From: Edaphochlamys debaryana
Taxonomy: Eukaryota > Chlorophyta > Chlorophyceae > Chlamydomonadales
Direction of reading: 5' to 3'
NCBI GenBank assembly: GCA_016858145.1
Contig: JAEHOE010000102.1
Location: forward strand, 62,001 to 126,000
DNA length: 64,000 bases
Under the pieces are notes generated by a model. The model saw nothing but the letters and a program-made list of their open reading frames with translations, did no database searches and was not told where the DNA came from. A program made the position numbers and the translations under genes. Shown here in pieces: positions 22,888 to 34,400 of this stretch; the stretch's first letter is position 1, and each line of letters begins with the position of its first letter.

Positions 22888-25800
22888 TCAAGGGCGATGA
22901 GCTGTCAATGCAAAGCAGTGTCTCCACTCACTGTATGTGCGTGCCTTGATACATGCCTCAAAGGCATCGCCCAGGGAGGGGACGGGCTGTGTGGCGCCAT
23001 TGGATCCCTGGAATATATCTGTGTTGGTGTAGCATTGTAAACCCAAGCCGCCGCTCGGGATGCCGTTGAGGGTGTGTCTGCATGAGTGGATACGAACAAG
23101 TCGACGGCTCTGCACCCTGCTCTGCTCTGCACCCTGCTCTGTAACCTTCCGACAGGCCAGCACTCACGTGCATGTCGGGTCACTGTTGCAGCGTTCCGGA
23201 CAGCTGTTTCGGACGGTGGCGAACGCGTTCCACAGGTTACGCCCGTTGATGTCCCTGAGGTGCGAAGGGGCAAAATAGAATCGCTTAGAAGGAGCCCTCC
23301 TGGGCCCAAGTGGCAGCGGAGCAGCGCCGAACCGCTGACTCAGGCTGACTCAGGCTCTGCTCTGCAAATCTTGCGCGGTTTCGGCAGACGCGTCCCGAAC
23401 CGGGTACGTGGCAGAGCACGCAGGGGTCCCAACATGTGCCCCATGACACCCGCTGTCATGCCGCGGTCGTTCCATGTGCGACCCTTGATAGTCTCACCAG
23501 CCCTTTACGCAATAGAAGTTGCCGTAGTTCGGGCGGCTGAAGCAGGTCGTGCTGCTGGCAGGTAAGGCGTTGGTGCCATTGGCCCCAGCCAGGCCGTTGC
23601 GCCGGAGCGTGGCTGGGTGGCGAGACAATGGGATGGCACACCTTCAGCAGCGAGCCGCACGTGACAGATTAAATGTACGACAGCACGCAGGTGTTGAGTA
23701 ACCGTCGCTGATGAGATCCATGTCGCATGTGCTGCCGACTGCATGCGAACACTGACCCGAGACTCACACTGTCTGCTGGCGCTGTCGTACACGCTGAACT
23801 CGCACTGCGGCTCCTGAGAGCACAGCTGCTGGCACGCCGCCAGGCTGCCGACGGGCGCGGCAATCTGGATGTTGTCACCCGCGAGCTCCAGCCCGGTCAG
23901 GCACACGTCGAGGGGGCCTGCGAAGCGAGCAAGACCATCGCATCGTGGGCCGCATGCATGGCATCGGCAGACGTGCCTTCCCCGATCCCCAATCTTCGGA
24001 CCCTTGTTTAGCTTGGCCTGCAAGCTGTCAAGTAGTGATATGCCTCCGGCCACTCACGGTAAACTTCGCAGACCTCTTTGCACCAGTCGTCAGAGATCAT
24101 TTCCGGTGAGCAGATCGGGCATGGAAGGTTAATCATGGGTATGGGAGGCAGCGCGTCCACGTCGCAAAATCCCCATTCACAGTTCGCTCCGTCGAAGCTG
24201 AGGCACTCTGCGCGAGCCTCCTTCAGCGGGTTGCGTCGCGCCAAGAACACGTTGTTGTCAGTGGGGGAGAAGAGGCAATCGGAGCCCATGTCCCCGAATG
24301 TGAGGGCGGCTGCGTAGGGCGGGGTTGCACGCACGGGCAGGTGCGTGGGATCGACCGAGCGCAAAATGCCACCTATGGACTGCAGAGCCACCTGCCTGAC
24401 CTTCCTTAATCACCAACGACCAACCCGTGCCCTATAGACCCGCAGTTCCCGCGCATGCCGTGCCCCAACAAGCAAGGCCTTACGTATCTGCTGGCAGACG
24501 GAGGTGCACCAACCGCCGTTGATGCTTCGGTACGTGGGGCACTGCTGGGAACACGTGGCGATTCGTACGGCTCCCGCTTCTGCTGGCTCGTCCAATTCTG
24601 AGCACAGGCCCCAGCGACAGAAGTTGCCGTCGTACGAGAAGCAATCTGGTTGGTTGGTTATTCGGTTAATGCGCCCCGCAAAGGACGAGGTATGTATAGA
24701 ATCTGGATCCAGAGCGCCATTACCCGGGAACACGCATCGGTAGTGGTACGCTTCTCGTATGTTGGGCGCTGCACGGGATGCAGGGAGCAAGGCATGCAAG
24801 GCAAACGTATTAGTGGCTGCTTGACTGGCTTGCAGACCGTAACACCAGGTAGATAGATGGTACATGTTCAAACGCTGTTGCGCCAGGTTGTGCGCCCAAG
24901 CTCTCCGCACTGACCCGTGCGCAGCCAGATGGGGGGTGGGGGCGGCGCTGGTGGCGTGGGTGGCAGGGGCGGTCGCGACACGCTGCTCACGCCGAAGAGC
25001 ACGGGGCAGGCTCGGTCCAGCGCCGCTGGGTACCCGCTGACTGCCGGGGAGGCGTCGCAGGCCCTTCGGGAGGGCACCACCCCCCGCTGCCCGCCCTCGC
25101 CCAGGCACACCCAGTCCCTGACACCATCGTTGTCTGGGGATGGGCGCAGGGTCAGTGGCGGGGGGCGTGCAGGTCACAGTGTACTCACAGCACGTCAAGC
25201 CAGGAGACGCGGCGTCTTAAGGAACAACGCGCTCCCTTCACTTCCCAGGACCCACCACAATCCACGCTCAGCATGCGCCCCTCATTGCAGGGCGAGCCGG
25301 CGGGGTAGGCGCAGGACCCTGGGGTGGGGAGTGGATGAGCGGGAGGGCTCTCAAGAAACCCAAACGGAGACCAAAGGCTCTCGCAGAGCTTACGTTGGGC
25401 AGTCAAGGGAGGGCAGTAGGAGTCTGCGGTTGACAGTGAGCAGCCCTGGCCCGAGCGGACAACGGTCAAGTTCCCCCGGTCGTCGCTGAGGAGGCAGGCC
25501 AGGTCCTTGACACCGTCAGCATCTGCAAAGGGGCGTTGGGCAGTGCCAGGGGTTGGGACCGCCGAGTGCTCCATGACACCCGCCCCATGACACCGAGCCC
25601 AGGCCCCAAGAAGGAGGGACCACGCCCTCCGCCCCATCGCCCGCGCACCGCAGTCCAGCTGCAGGACCTCCCCTCCGGGACACCAGTCGCCAGGAGGCTT
25701 GGGGCACAGGCCTGCGGGGTTACAGTGTGGTGAGGCGAGGGACACGCCGAGTATGCGTGATTTCTACAGCACCCCGCAGGCACCCACCCACGAACAGGGC

Positions 25801-28800
25801 CGGGCACGCTGCCGTCGGCGCGTCGGGGTACCCTGTATCCGCGTCCTCCGTGCTGCACCCCTTGGAGCTGAGGGCCACGCCCCGGGCTCCGCTGGCGTCC
25901 ACCAAGACAGCGTCCAGCAGACCGTCACCGTCTGATGGGGGGGTGGGTGGAGAGAGGCGGGCGGGCAAGGGTTCAGGAGGCAAGACAAGCGTCAGAATGA
26001 CTAGGCGTCATGAACTATGTTGGATCCAGGAGCTTACAGCAGATGAACAGAACCCTTCAGGACGCACCGCAGTCGCTCTGCAGCCTGGTCTCCCCAGGGC
26101 CGCCCTTGGTCCACTTGCCACACTCTACGGTACGAGCTGAAGGGACACGGGGTGGAGATGTAAGCGTGTCAGGATCTTGCAACTGGTGCACCCATAGCTC
26201 CCGGTGCTTACGGTAGATCCGCGCCTTGATGCATGCGGAGAAGTCAGGGTTGAGGTCCGTCCGGGGTTGAGTTGCGCCGTGGGGGCCTCCAAAGATGTTT
26301 CGGTTTGTAATGCAATCCACGGCAGGTGCCACCGAAACCAGGGCATACCTGCATGCGGCGACGTGACATTGCAAGTACTCCTGAATAGGACAGCGCCATG
26401 CATGACCCCTCCTCTGCTTCAGTTCCTCAGGGTCTTATGTCGGCCCATCTTGCGAATGCATGCCTTACAGCCGGCACTGCGGCCGCTTACTGGCAGTCCG
26501 GGGTGGCATCGCAGTGCCCCAGGCCCCCCGTGTCCCCCACGCTTAGTCCATACATCCCTGGACCTGTCAAGACTGCGAGGGAGTGCACTGCCCAGGGGCA
26601 CCGGCTTACTGGCAGTTAGGAGTGCGGTCGCAGTCTCCTAGGCACGTGTCCTTGTCCATTTGCGTGGAAAACTTGATGTTTGTCCCGGCAATGTCCCTGT
26701 CCGGTGGGGTACGGCAATGACCAGTCAAGTACCAACAACCTCATAAATCTAGTCAAGGGACACTAGCCCCTGCCGGGCTGCTTGTCTGGAGTCGAGGTTC
26801 TCCTATCGCGCGCTCACCAGTTCCTTACGCAATAGTAAGTCCCATAGTTTGGCCGGCTGAAGCAGGTTGTGGCGTTGCTGTCCGGGGTGTTGTCGCCAGC
26901 AATTCCTTTCACGCCGTTCCTACGCTGCAGGCCTGAGGAGCGTGTGCAATTGTGCGCATGTATGTCATGGAGCATCATCAGCAACCGCAATGTACGGCGG
27001 GGACATCACAATCCTGCCTTACGCAAGCCAGGTTGCTTGCTTGGAGAGGGAAGCGGAAAGCCCCGAGTGCCAGGCCTAAAGCCCGCCCAGCGCGCAAATC
27101 CACACTGCGTGCATACAAGCTTGGGTGGTGTTGCTGTATACGCTGAACTCGCACGCCCCGTTCTGGTTGCACGCCGTCTGGCAGGCGGTGGCGGTGGGGG
27201 CCGTTGTGTTGGCCACTGGGTCACCCCGCATGCTGATGCCGGGCAGGCACACCAGGCTGCCGCCTGCAGGGGGGAGGGAGGGGGAGGGGGGAAGAAGCGT
27301 GGTTGTCAGCAGAGCGTAGACAAGCAAAAATAAGGCCCGCGGCAGAGAGGAGCGAAGAAGCAGGGTTCTCCTGTTGATGACATCCCAGCCGAGGTCCTGC
27401 CCACCTCACCTCCCCGCGTCCAGGTGAAGCGTGGCGCGTAGGACTCGTGGACTCGCTTGAGGTCCGTGACACTCAGCGCCCGGTTGTAGACCAGCACCGC
27501 GCCCAGCAGCGCGCGGCTCTTGGCGGTGCCCATGCACAGTGACGTCCCAACCGTCAACCGATCGGGACCAACCGAAATGGGCGGCTGATTTGTAAACGCC
27601 TCCCGCAGCGCAATGCCGCCGCTGGCACCCGCGCAGTAGTATGCGCCTTCGGTGCCGCCCTTCCTGCGGACGAAGGCGTGCAGGTTCCATCCTGGCTCCA
27701 CAGGCACGGGCTTGGAGGTGTGGAAGGCTCGGGAGTATTGGTCCACGCCCGCGAGAAAGGCCTCGCGCGTGCCAAACACAAGGCCCGAGGCAGCTCCACT
27801 GCAGCTGAGCTCTGCTATCAGGTAGTTGGCCGACCAGTCGATAGCCTGTGTCCTGAGGGACTGGACCACGATTACGGTGAAGGGCGCTGCCGGGTCCGTG
27901 CTCCAGTTGGGCAGGTCTGTGGGCAGCACGCCGGCCGCCGAGGTGAGGTCAAGGAACCCGCTGCCGTAGGCCGCGGTGCCACCGCCTTCAACCTCCTCCA
28001 ACCCAAGGGCCTGGTCCCGGCCGGCGCCAAACTGGAAGGCATTGAAAGGAGAGGGTTGGATGGATTCAAGCCCGACCCAATCGACCCGATCCATGCCTTC
28101 TATGGCTTGCCGACAGCCCTCCACACGCAAAGGCCTTCTGCTCCACCTCTACAAACCTGCACGTCTCGCCAGCCCGTCGCCACACCGCTGTCGAACCGCG
28201 ACACCAGGACGTTCCTGGCAAAGTCAAAGTGGGCGCACTCGGGACGCAGGTCGGGGGGCAGGACCGTGGCCACACCTGAAGGGGAGGGGCCACTACTCGA
28301 TTGGCACAGAGGAGCAAAGGCGTGGGGCAGCTGCACTGGCCTTCCCTGCACAGGGTAATTGCCCCTCCCTTGCCTCACCGTTGGGGGCAAACACGAACGG
28401 CGCAGGCGGCGGCGGGCTGGGCGATGGGGGTAGTGGGGGCTGGGGACTAGGAGGACTGGGAGGCGGCCTGCCAATGGCCCCTGCGGCAGGTAATGCAGGG
28501 CCGCCGTCAGACGAGCGACAAGAGACATAAGCTATCTGCCGTTGATACCGCACGCAGGCGCTGTCAACAAGTACCCATACCGCCAGGTAACCAACCCTGT
28601 TGCGGACACGTGGGCCTGCATCCTCCCGGGCCCACCTGACTTTTTGACATATAGACATAACGTGCTAGGGGAGTAAGCGCTTATATAATATGTGGCGATG
28701 AGGTAAGCTCCGTTGGCGTTCCAAGCCAGGCAGTTCGGGTTCCTGCGGGCGGCAACGGGCTTCCGTGGGAGCAGCTCTGCTGGCACGCTGCTGGCCTTGC

Positions 28801-29851
28801 ACAGCCGGACCCAGACCCTTGACGCTTCATTCCTACATTCCTTGGTTCCCTTGTTCACATGCAACAGCTGCCCACAACCACGAATGAACCTAAGCCGTGC
28901 TGACAGTGATGGCTGATCGATTCCCCTCCTGGCCCCCGCCCCACGAACTTGCTTGCCAGTGTTTCCCACGCATCTCCCCGCATGTACCCCAACACACTCA
29001 CGGTATGCAGGCGTCCCTGGCGGCTTGTTGACTGCCGGTTTGAACCACCTCAGATTCCGGCTGTCCTAATACAAAGGTGCGTTGATAGAAGGCATCGTAC
29101 ATGGCCTCACTAATGCAGGCTGCAGGGGTTTTAAAAAGGCAAGAAAGTGAGCAAGGACGGACGTGTACGTTATACAGACGTGCTGTCAAAACACACAGCA
29201 GCGGGGCAAGCTCATCATGGACTGGGCGGGCGCCAAGGAAGTACGTAGCCGTCGCTATATAAATATACCGGTGGGCACACGCACGCTGACTGAGATCTAG
29301 GCGCCTTGGCTACCGCTGGGCAACTGGGTCGAAGGCAGTAAGCAGGGGCGCGGCCGCGTCGGTTGGGCCCCAAGGGCGTCCCGCCCGTGGTGCCTCGCTT
29401 GGGGGCCGCCGTGCGTGGGTGGGTGGCTGGGACGTCGTCACGCCACGGCGTTGGGGGCCATCCATGGGGGGCAGGCGAACCTTTGCACGGCACCGCCGGC
29501 CGGGTTCACACACTCCTGGCATCCCCCACCACTTCGCATCCATCCTGGTAATGCCGCTCCGTGCGTGCGCTATGGAACATGCTCGCATGAGTCCGGCGGG
29601 ATGCTGAACGCCAGGCCCCACCCACGCAGCAAGTCAGTCCATATGCAACATTGTGAAAGTTATACGTGGCACTGCCTCCTTAGCCACTCGCGCTGCTGGG
29701 CCCGCCGGCTCGCGCTAGAACTCAACGACGTTCGCGCCAGCCAGCCACCCGGCTTACATTGAGCTGCTCCACGCTTGATTTGGGTGGTAGCCACAATAAT
29801 AAGCAATAGAGTACTTATCTTGTAAAGAAATGGCGGGAACCGTTGGGACAT
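22888..29851 (-). CDS. Gene B: chimeric paralogue of gene A
   Basis: Start ATG at 29851, exon 1 29758-29851. From the start down to about 25.0 kb it is essentially identical to gene A (same signal peptide, Cys modules, Pro-rich linker, LamG at 28.15-27.4 kb, PAN 1, WDIAG module, DxDGxxD loops). Below 25.0 kb it is identical to the 3' half of gene C: Pro-rich stretch (PPLPPTPPAPPPPP), C-rich modules (RINRITNQPDCFSYDG at 24.7 kb; CLSFDGANCEWGFC at 24.2 kb), PAN 2 at 23.9-23.5 kb (CLTGLELAGDN) and a WDINGRN module. The last recognisable exon ends at a stop at 22888, although a gtgagt donor just before it could lead to further exons. The switch point is the breakpoint of the 8.6-kb duplication. 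Confidence 0.75.
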
Positions 29852-31491
29852 GTTTCTCCGATGCCTCTCGCTCGTTCGCCCGTAGGGTGGCACTGCGGGT
29901 GAATGTGATATGTAAGCCTGCACTGAAGTGTATGTACATTGTAACAAAGAGCTTGATCTAAAATTTCGCAAGGCCCACTTCTGGTCGAGCTCATGTACGA
30001 CAGGCGGTTGGTGCAACACTCGAGTGAGGTCGAGGATGCCACGGTTTGCCTCGCAGTGGTTTGGCGCTTTGCAGCGTCTGGCAGCGCACGGTGTTGCGGT
30101 CTGCACCAGGAGGGGAGAAGACTCTCCCTCGCTCGGGGTTAACGGCACGCCCGCACCGGTCGATCGGCGCCAGTTGACCTACCGCACATCGCCCTCTTGC
30201 CAAGCCCGGGGCGCAAGCTTGTGTATGTAGCGGCTCGCCAGCGGTACATGAGTGCGCTACCAGGAGGGGACGGATGGAGGGGGAGTGTTTGGGCTTCTCG
30301 CCACGCTAATGCCCGTGCGTCGGCACCTGCGCGCGCCGGGCGGGCCCAGGCCGGGCCGGCAAAGCTACCCGTGCCAGACATCGCCCCTTTGCCAAGCGCT
30401 TGACGCTAGCCTACGTAGGGGCCAGCTGAGGGCCGCCCTAGCCACTTATGTACTTGCCTGATGCGAACCGCGCGCGGCAAACCCAGGCCCTCCTGGATGA
30501 GCTAGCCCTGCGCGCGCGCCACCATCACGGCGATGCCCCCGCCAGCACACAACAAAATCCTCGCCTGGCACTCGCAAGCACATGCCGAGCGACCATGCGC
30601 AACAAATGACATTGAGCGATCTCGACGCGCGTTCAGTTCGTTGCGAGCACCAAATGCATCCGTGCGCGCCTTCGGCACGCACCGTGAGTGCGCATCATGC
30701 GTTTGGCACCGCTTGCGCATCATGGGCTCAGTAGGAGTACAAGCTCACAAGTAACAGCCGTGTGATGAGCGAGTCCTGCATGTTGCTGTTCACCAGTACT
30801 GTGCGCCCGCCAGTCCTCCAAATAAAGACCAAATAAAGGCCGTGTGGCCGCCATGATCGTGCGTGGTCAGCCGTGCATCCAGTTGGTGCGGCCAAGCCAG
30901 AATGCGGCGGGCTGCGCAGAAACAGTTGGCGTAGAGCTCATGAACAAGGTGCGCCGCCGCACCACGCACCAGAAGCATCAAGGCATCGAGACACACCTAA
31001 GGGTGCGTTCAGATACATATGCGCACCGGGGTTCGCCTGGGGTTTGGGCCAACCCCGCGGAGTTCGGGCGAACCCAAGTCACACACGTTCTGACACATAC
31101 AGTCATCCCCCATGCACACTTAGGACCTGGAAGGGTGCCTTGGATATGGGTCATAAGCCTCCTTTGACCTCGGGTGGGGCCCCACGGGCTGTCGGCTCTC
31201 TCAAGCAACCTTAAGCAAACCGCCACAGTCCACCCTTGGCATGTGCACAGTGCGCTTCAAGTTATTACCCCACTACACATTCTTGCTTGTGGTGGTACCA
31301 TGTTCCGCAGATGCCCTTCACTACCCAGCAGCAGCCACGCCATGGTTCCAACGCCTCCGGGAGGCAAGCCAGCTCAGGCATTTATTGCTCCTCGCCTTAT
31401 AGCAGGGAGTAAGCCCCCGCAGGCTTGGCAGGGTGGTGATCACGCCACCGGTTCACCTGATGACAGATGGAGGGGTTTCGGAGGGGGCACG
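29852..31491 (-). other. Intergenic region between genes C and B (promoter of B)
   Basis: Virtually identical to 21247-22887, so genes A and B have the same upstream sequence. No coding modules were found. Confidence 0.6.
30996..31124. mobile_element. 129-bp inverted-repeat element (copy in unit 2)
   Basis: Same element as at 22392-22520, copied with the 8.6-kb unit rather than inserted independently. Confidence 0.5.
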
Positions 31492-34400
31492 TCAAGGGCG
31501 ATGAGCTGTCAATGCAAAGCAGTGTCTCCACTCACTGTATGTGCGTGCCTTGATACATGCCTCAAAGGCATCGCCCAGGGAGGGGACGGGCTGTGTGGCG
31601 CCATTGGATCCCTGGAATATATCTGTGTTGGTGTAGCATTGTAAACCCAAGCCGCCGCTCGGGATGCCGTTGAGGGTGTGTCTGCATGAGTGGATACGAA
31701 CAAGTCGACGGCTCTGCACCCTGCTCTGCTCTGCACCCTGCTCTGTAACCTTCCGACAGGCCAGCACTCACGTGCATGTCGGGTCACTGTTGCAGCGTTC
31801 CGGACAGCTGTTTCGGACGGTGGCGAACGCGTTCCACAGGTTACGCCCGTTGATGTCCCTGAGGTGCGAAGGGGCAAAATAGAATCGCTTAGAAGGAGCC
31901 CTCCTGGGCCCAAGTGGCAGCGGAGCAGCGCCGAACCGCTGACTCAGGCTGACTCAGGCTCTGCTCTGCAAATCTTGCGCGGTTTCGGCAGACGCGTCCC
32001 GAACCGGGTACGTGGCAGAGCACGCAGGGGTCCCAACATGTGCCCCATGACACCCGCTGTCATGCCGCGGTCGTTCCATGTGCGACCCTTGATAGTCTCA
32101 CCAGCCCTTTACGCAATAGAAGTTGCCGTAGTTCGGGCGGCTGAAGCAGGTCGTGCTGCTGGCAGGTAAGGCGTTGGTGCCATTGGCCCCAGCCAGGCCG
32201 TTGCGCCGGAGCGTGGCTGGGTGGCGAGACAATGGGATGGCACACCTTCAGCAGCGAGCCGCACGTGACAGATTAAATGTACGACAGCACGCAGGTGTTG
32301 AGTAACCGTCGCTGATGAGATCCATGTCGCATGTGCTGCCGACTGCATGCGAACACTGACCCGAGACTCACACTGTCTGCTGGCGCTGTCGTACACGCTG
32401 AACTCGCACTGCGGCTCCTGAGAGCACAGCTGCTGGCACGCCGCCAGGCTGCCGACGGGCGCGGCAATCTGGATGTTGTCACCCGCGAGCTCCAGCCCGG
32501 TCAGGCACACGTCGAGGGGGCCTGCGAAGCGAGCAAGACCATCGCATCGTGGGCCGCATGCATGGCATCGGCAGACGTGCCTTCCCCGATCCCCAATCTT
32601 CGGACCCTTGTTTAGCTTGGCCTGCAAGCTGTCAAGTAGTGATATGCCTCCGGCCACTCACGGTAAACTTCGCAGACCTCTTTGCACCAGTCGTCAGAGA
32701 TCATTTCCGGTGAGCAGATCGGGCATGGAAGGTTAATCATGGGTATGGGAGGCAGCGCGTCCACGTCGCAAAATCCCCATTCACAGTTCGCTCCGTCGAA
32801 GCTGAGGCACTCTGCGCGAGCCTCCTTCAGCGGGTTGCGTCGCGCCAAGAACACGTTGTTGTCAGTGGGGGAGAAGAGGCAATCGGAGCCCATGTCCCCG
32901 AATGTGAGGGCGGCTGCGTAGGGCGGGGTTGCACGCACGGGCAGGTGCGTGGGATCGACCGAGCGCAAAATGCCACCTATGGACTGCAGAGCCACCTGCC
33001 TGACCTTCCTTAATCACCAACGACCAACCCGTGCCCTATAGACCCGCAGTTCCCGCGCATGCCGTGCCCCAACAAGCAAGGCCTTACGTATCTGCTGGCA
33101 GACGGAGGTGCACCAACCGCCGTTGATGCTTCGGTACGTGGGGCACTGCTGGGAACACGTGGCGATTCGTACGGCTCCCGCTTCTGCTGGCTCGTCCAAT
33201 TCTGAGCACAGGCCCCAGCGACAGAAGTTGCCGTCGTACGAGAAGCAATCTGGTTGGTTGGTTATTCGGTTAATGCGCCCCGCAAAGGACGAGGTATGTA
33301 TAGAATCTGGATCCAGAGCGCCATTACCCGGGAACACGCATCGGTAGTGGTACGCTTCTCGTATGTTGGGCGCTGCACGGGATGCAGGGAGCAAGGCATG
33401 CAAGGCAAACGTATTAGTGGCTGCTTGACTGGCTTGCAGACCGTAACACCAGGTAGATAGATGGTACATGTTCAAACGCTGTTGCGCCAGGTTGTGCGCC
33501 CAAGCTCTCCGCACTGACCCGTGCGCAGCCAGATGGGGGGTGGGGGCGGCGCTGGTGGCGTGGGTGGCAGGGGCGGTCGCGACACGCTGCTCACGCCGAA
33601 GAGCACGGGGCAGGCTCGGTCCAGCGCCGCTGGGTACCCGCTGACTGCCGGGGAGGCGTCGCAGGCCCTTCGGGAGGGCACCACCCCCCGCTGCCCGCCC
33701 TCGCCCAGGCACACCCAGTCCCTGACACCATCGTTGTCTGGGGATGGGCGCAGGGTCAGTGGCGGGGGGCGTGCAGGTCACAGTGTACTCACAGCACGTC
33801 AAGCCAGGAGACGCGGCGTCTTAAGGAACAACGCGCTCCCTTCACTTCCCAGGACCCACCACAATCCACGCTCAGCATGCGCCCCTCATTGCAGGGCGAG
33901 CCGGCGGGGTAGGCGCAGGACCCTGGGGTGGGGAGTGGATGAGCGGGAGGGCTCTCAAGAAACCCAAACGGAGACCAAAGGCTCTCGCAGAGCTTACGTT
34001 GGGCAGTCAAGGGAGGGCAGTAGGAGTCTGCGGTTGACAGTGAGCAGCCCTGCCCCGAGCGGACAACGGTCAAGTTCCCCCGGTCGTCGCTGAGGAGGCA
34101 GGCCAGGTCCTTGACACCGTCAGCATCTGCAAAGGGGCGTTGGGCAGTGCCAGGGGTTGGGACCGCCGAGTGCTCCATGACACCCGCCCCATGACACCGA
34201 GCCCAGGCCCCAAGAAGGAGGGACCACGCCCTCCGCCCCATCGCCCGCGCACCGCAGTCCAGCTGCAGGACCTCCCCTCCGGGACACCAGTCGCCAGGAG
34301 GCTTGGGGCACAGGCCTGCGGGGTTACAGTGTGGTGAGGCGAGGGACACGCCGAGTATGCGTGCCGAGTATGCGTGGGGCGACGAGTGGTGGTAAACACC

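Larger units (their letters stand above)
16397..24997. repeat. 8.6-kb tandem unit, copy 1
   Basis: Runs from within gene A, through its 5' half and upstream region, to the 3' half of gene B. It matches 24998-33601 almost base for base; I found five 1-base homopolymer indels (near 17839, 17975, 18673, 20523, 21828) and one or two substitutions. Confidence 0.95.
24998..33601. repeat. 8.6-kb tandem unit, copy 2
   Basis: Second full copy of the tandem unit. It contains the 5' half of gene B and the 3' half of gene C, including the complete intergenic region. Confidence 0.95.
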
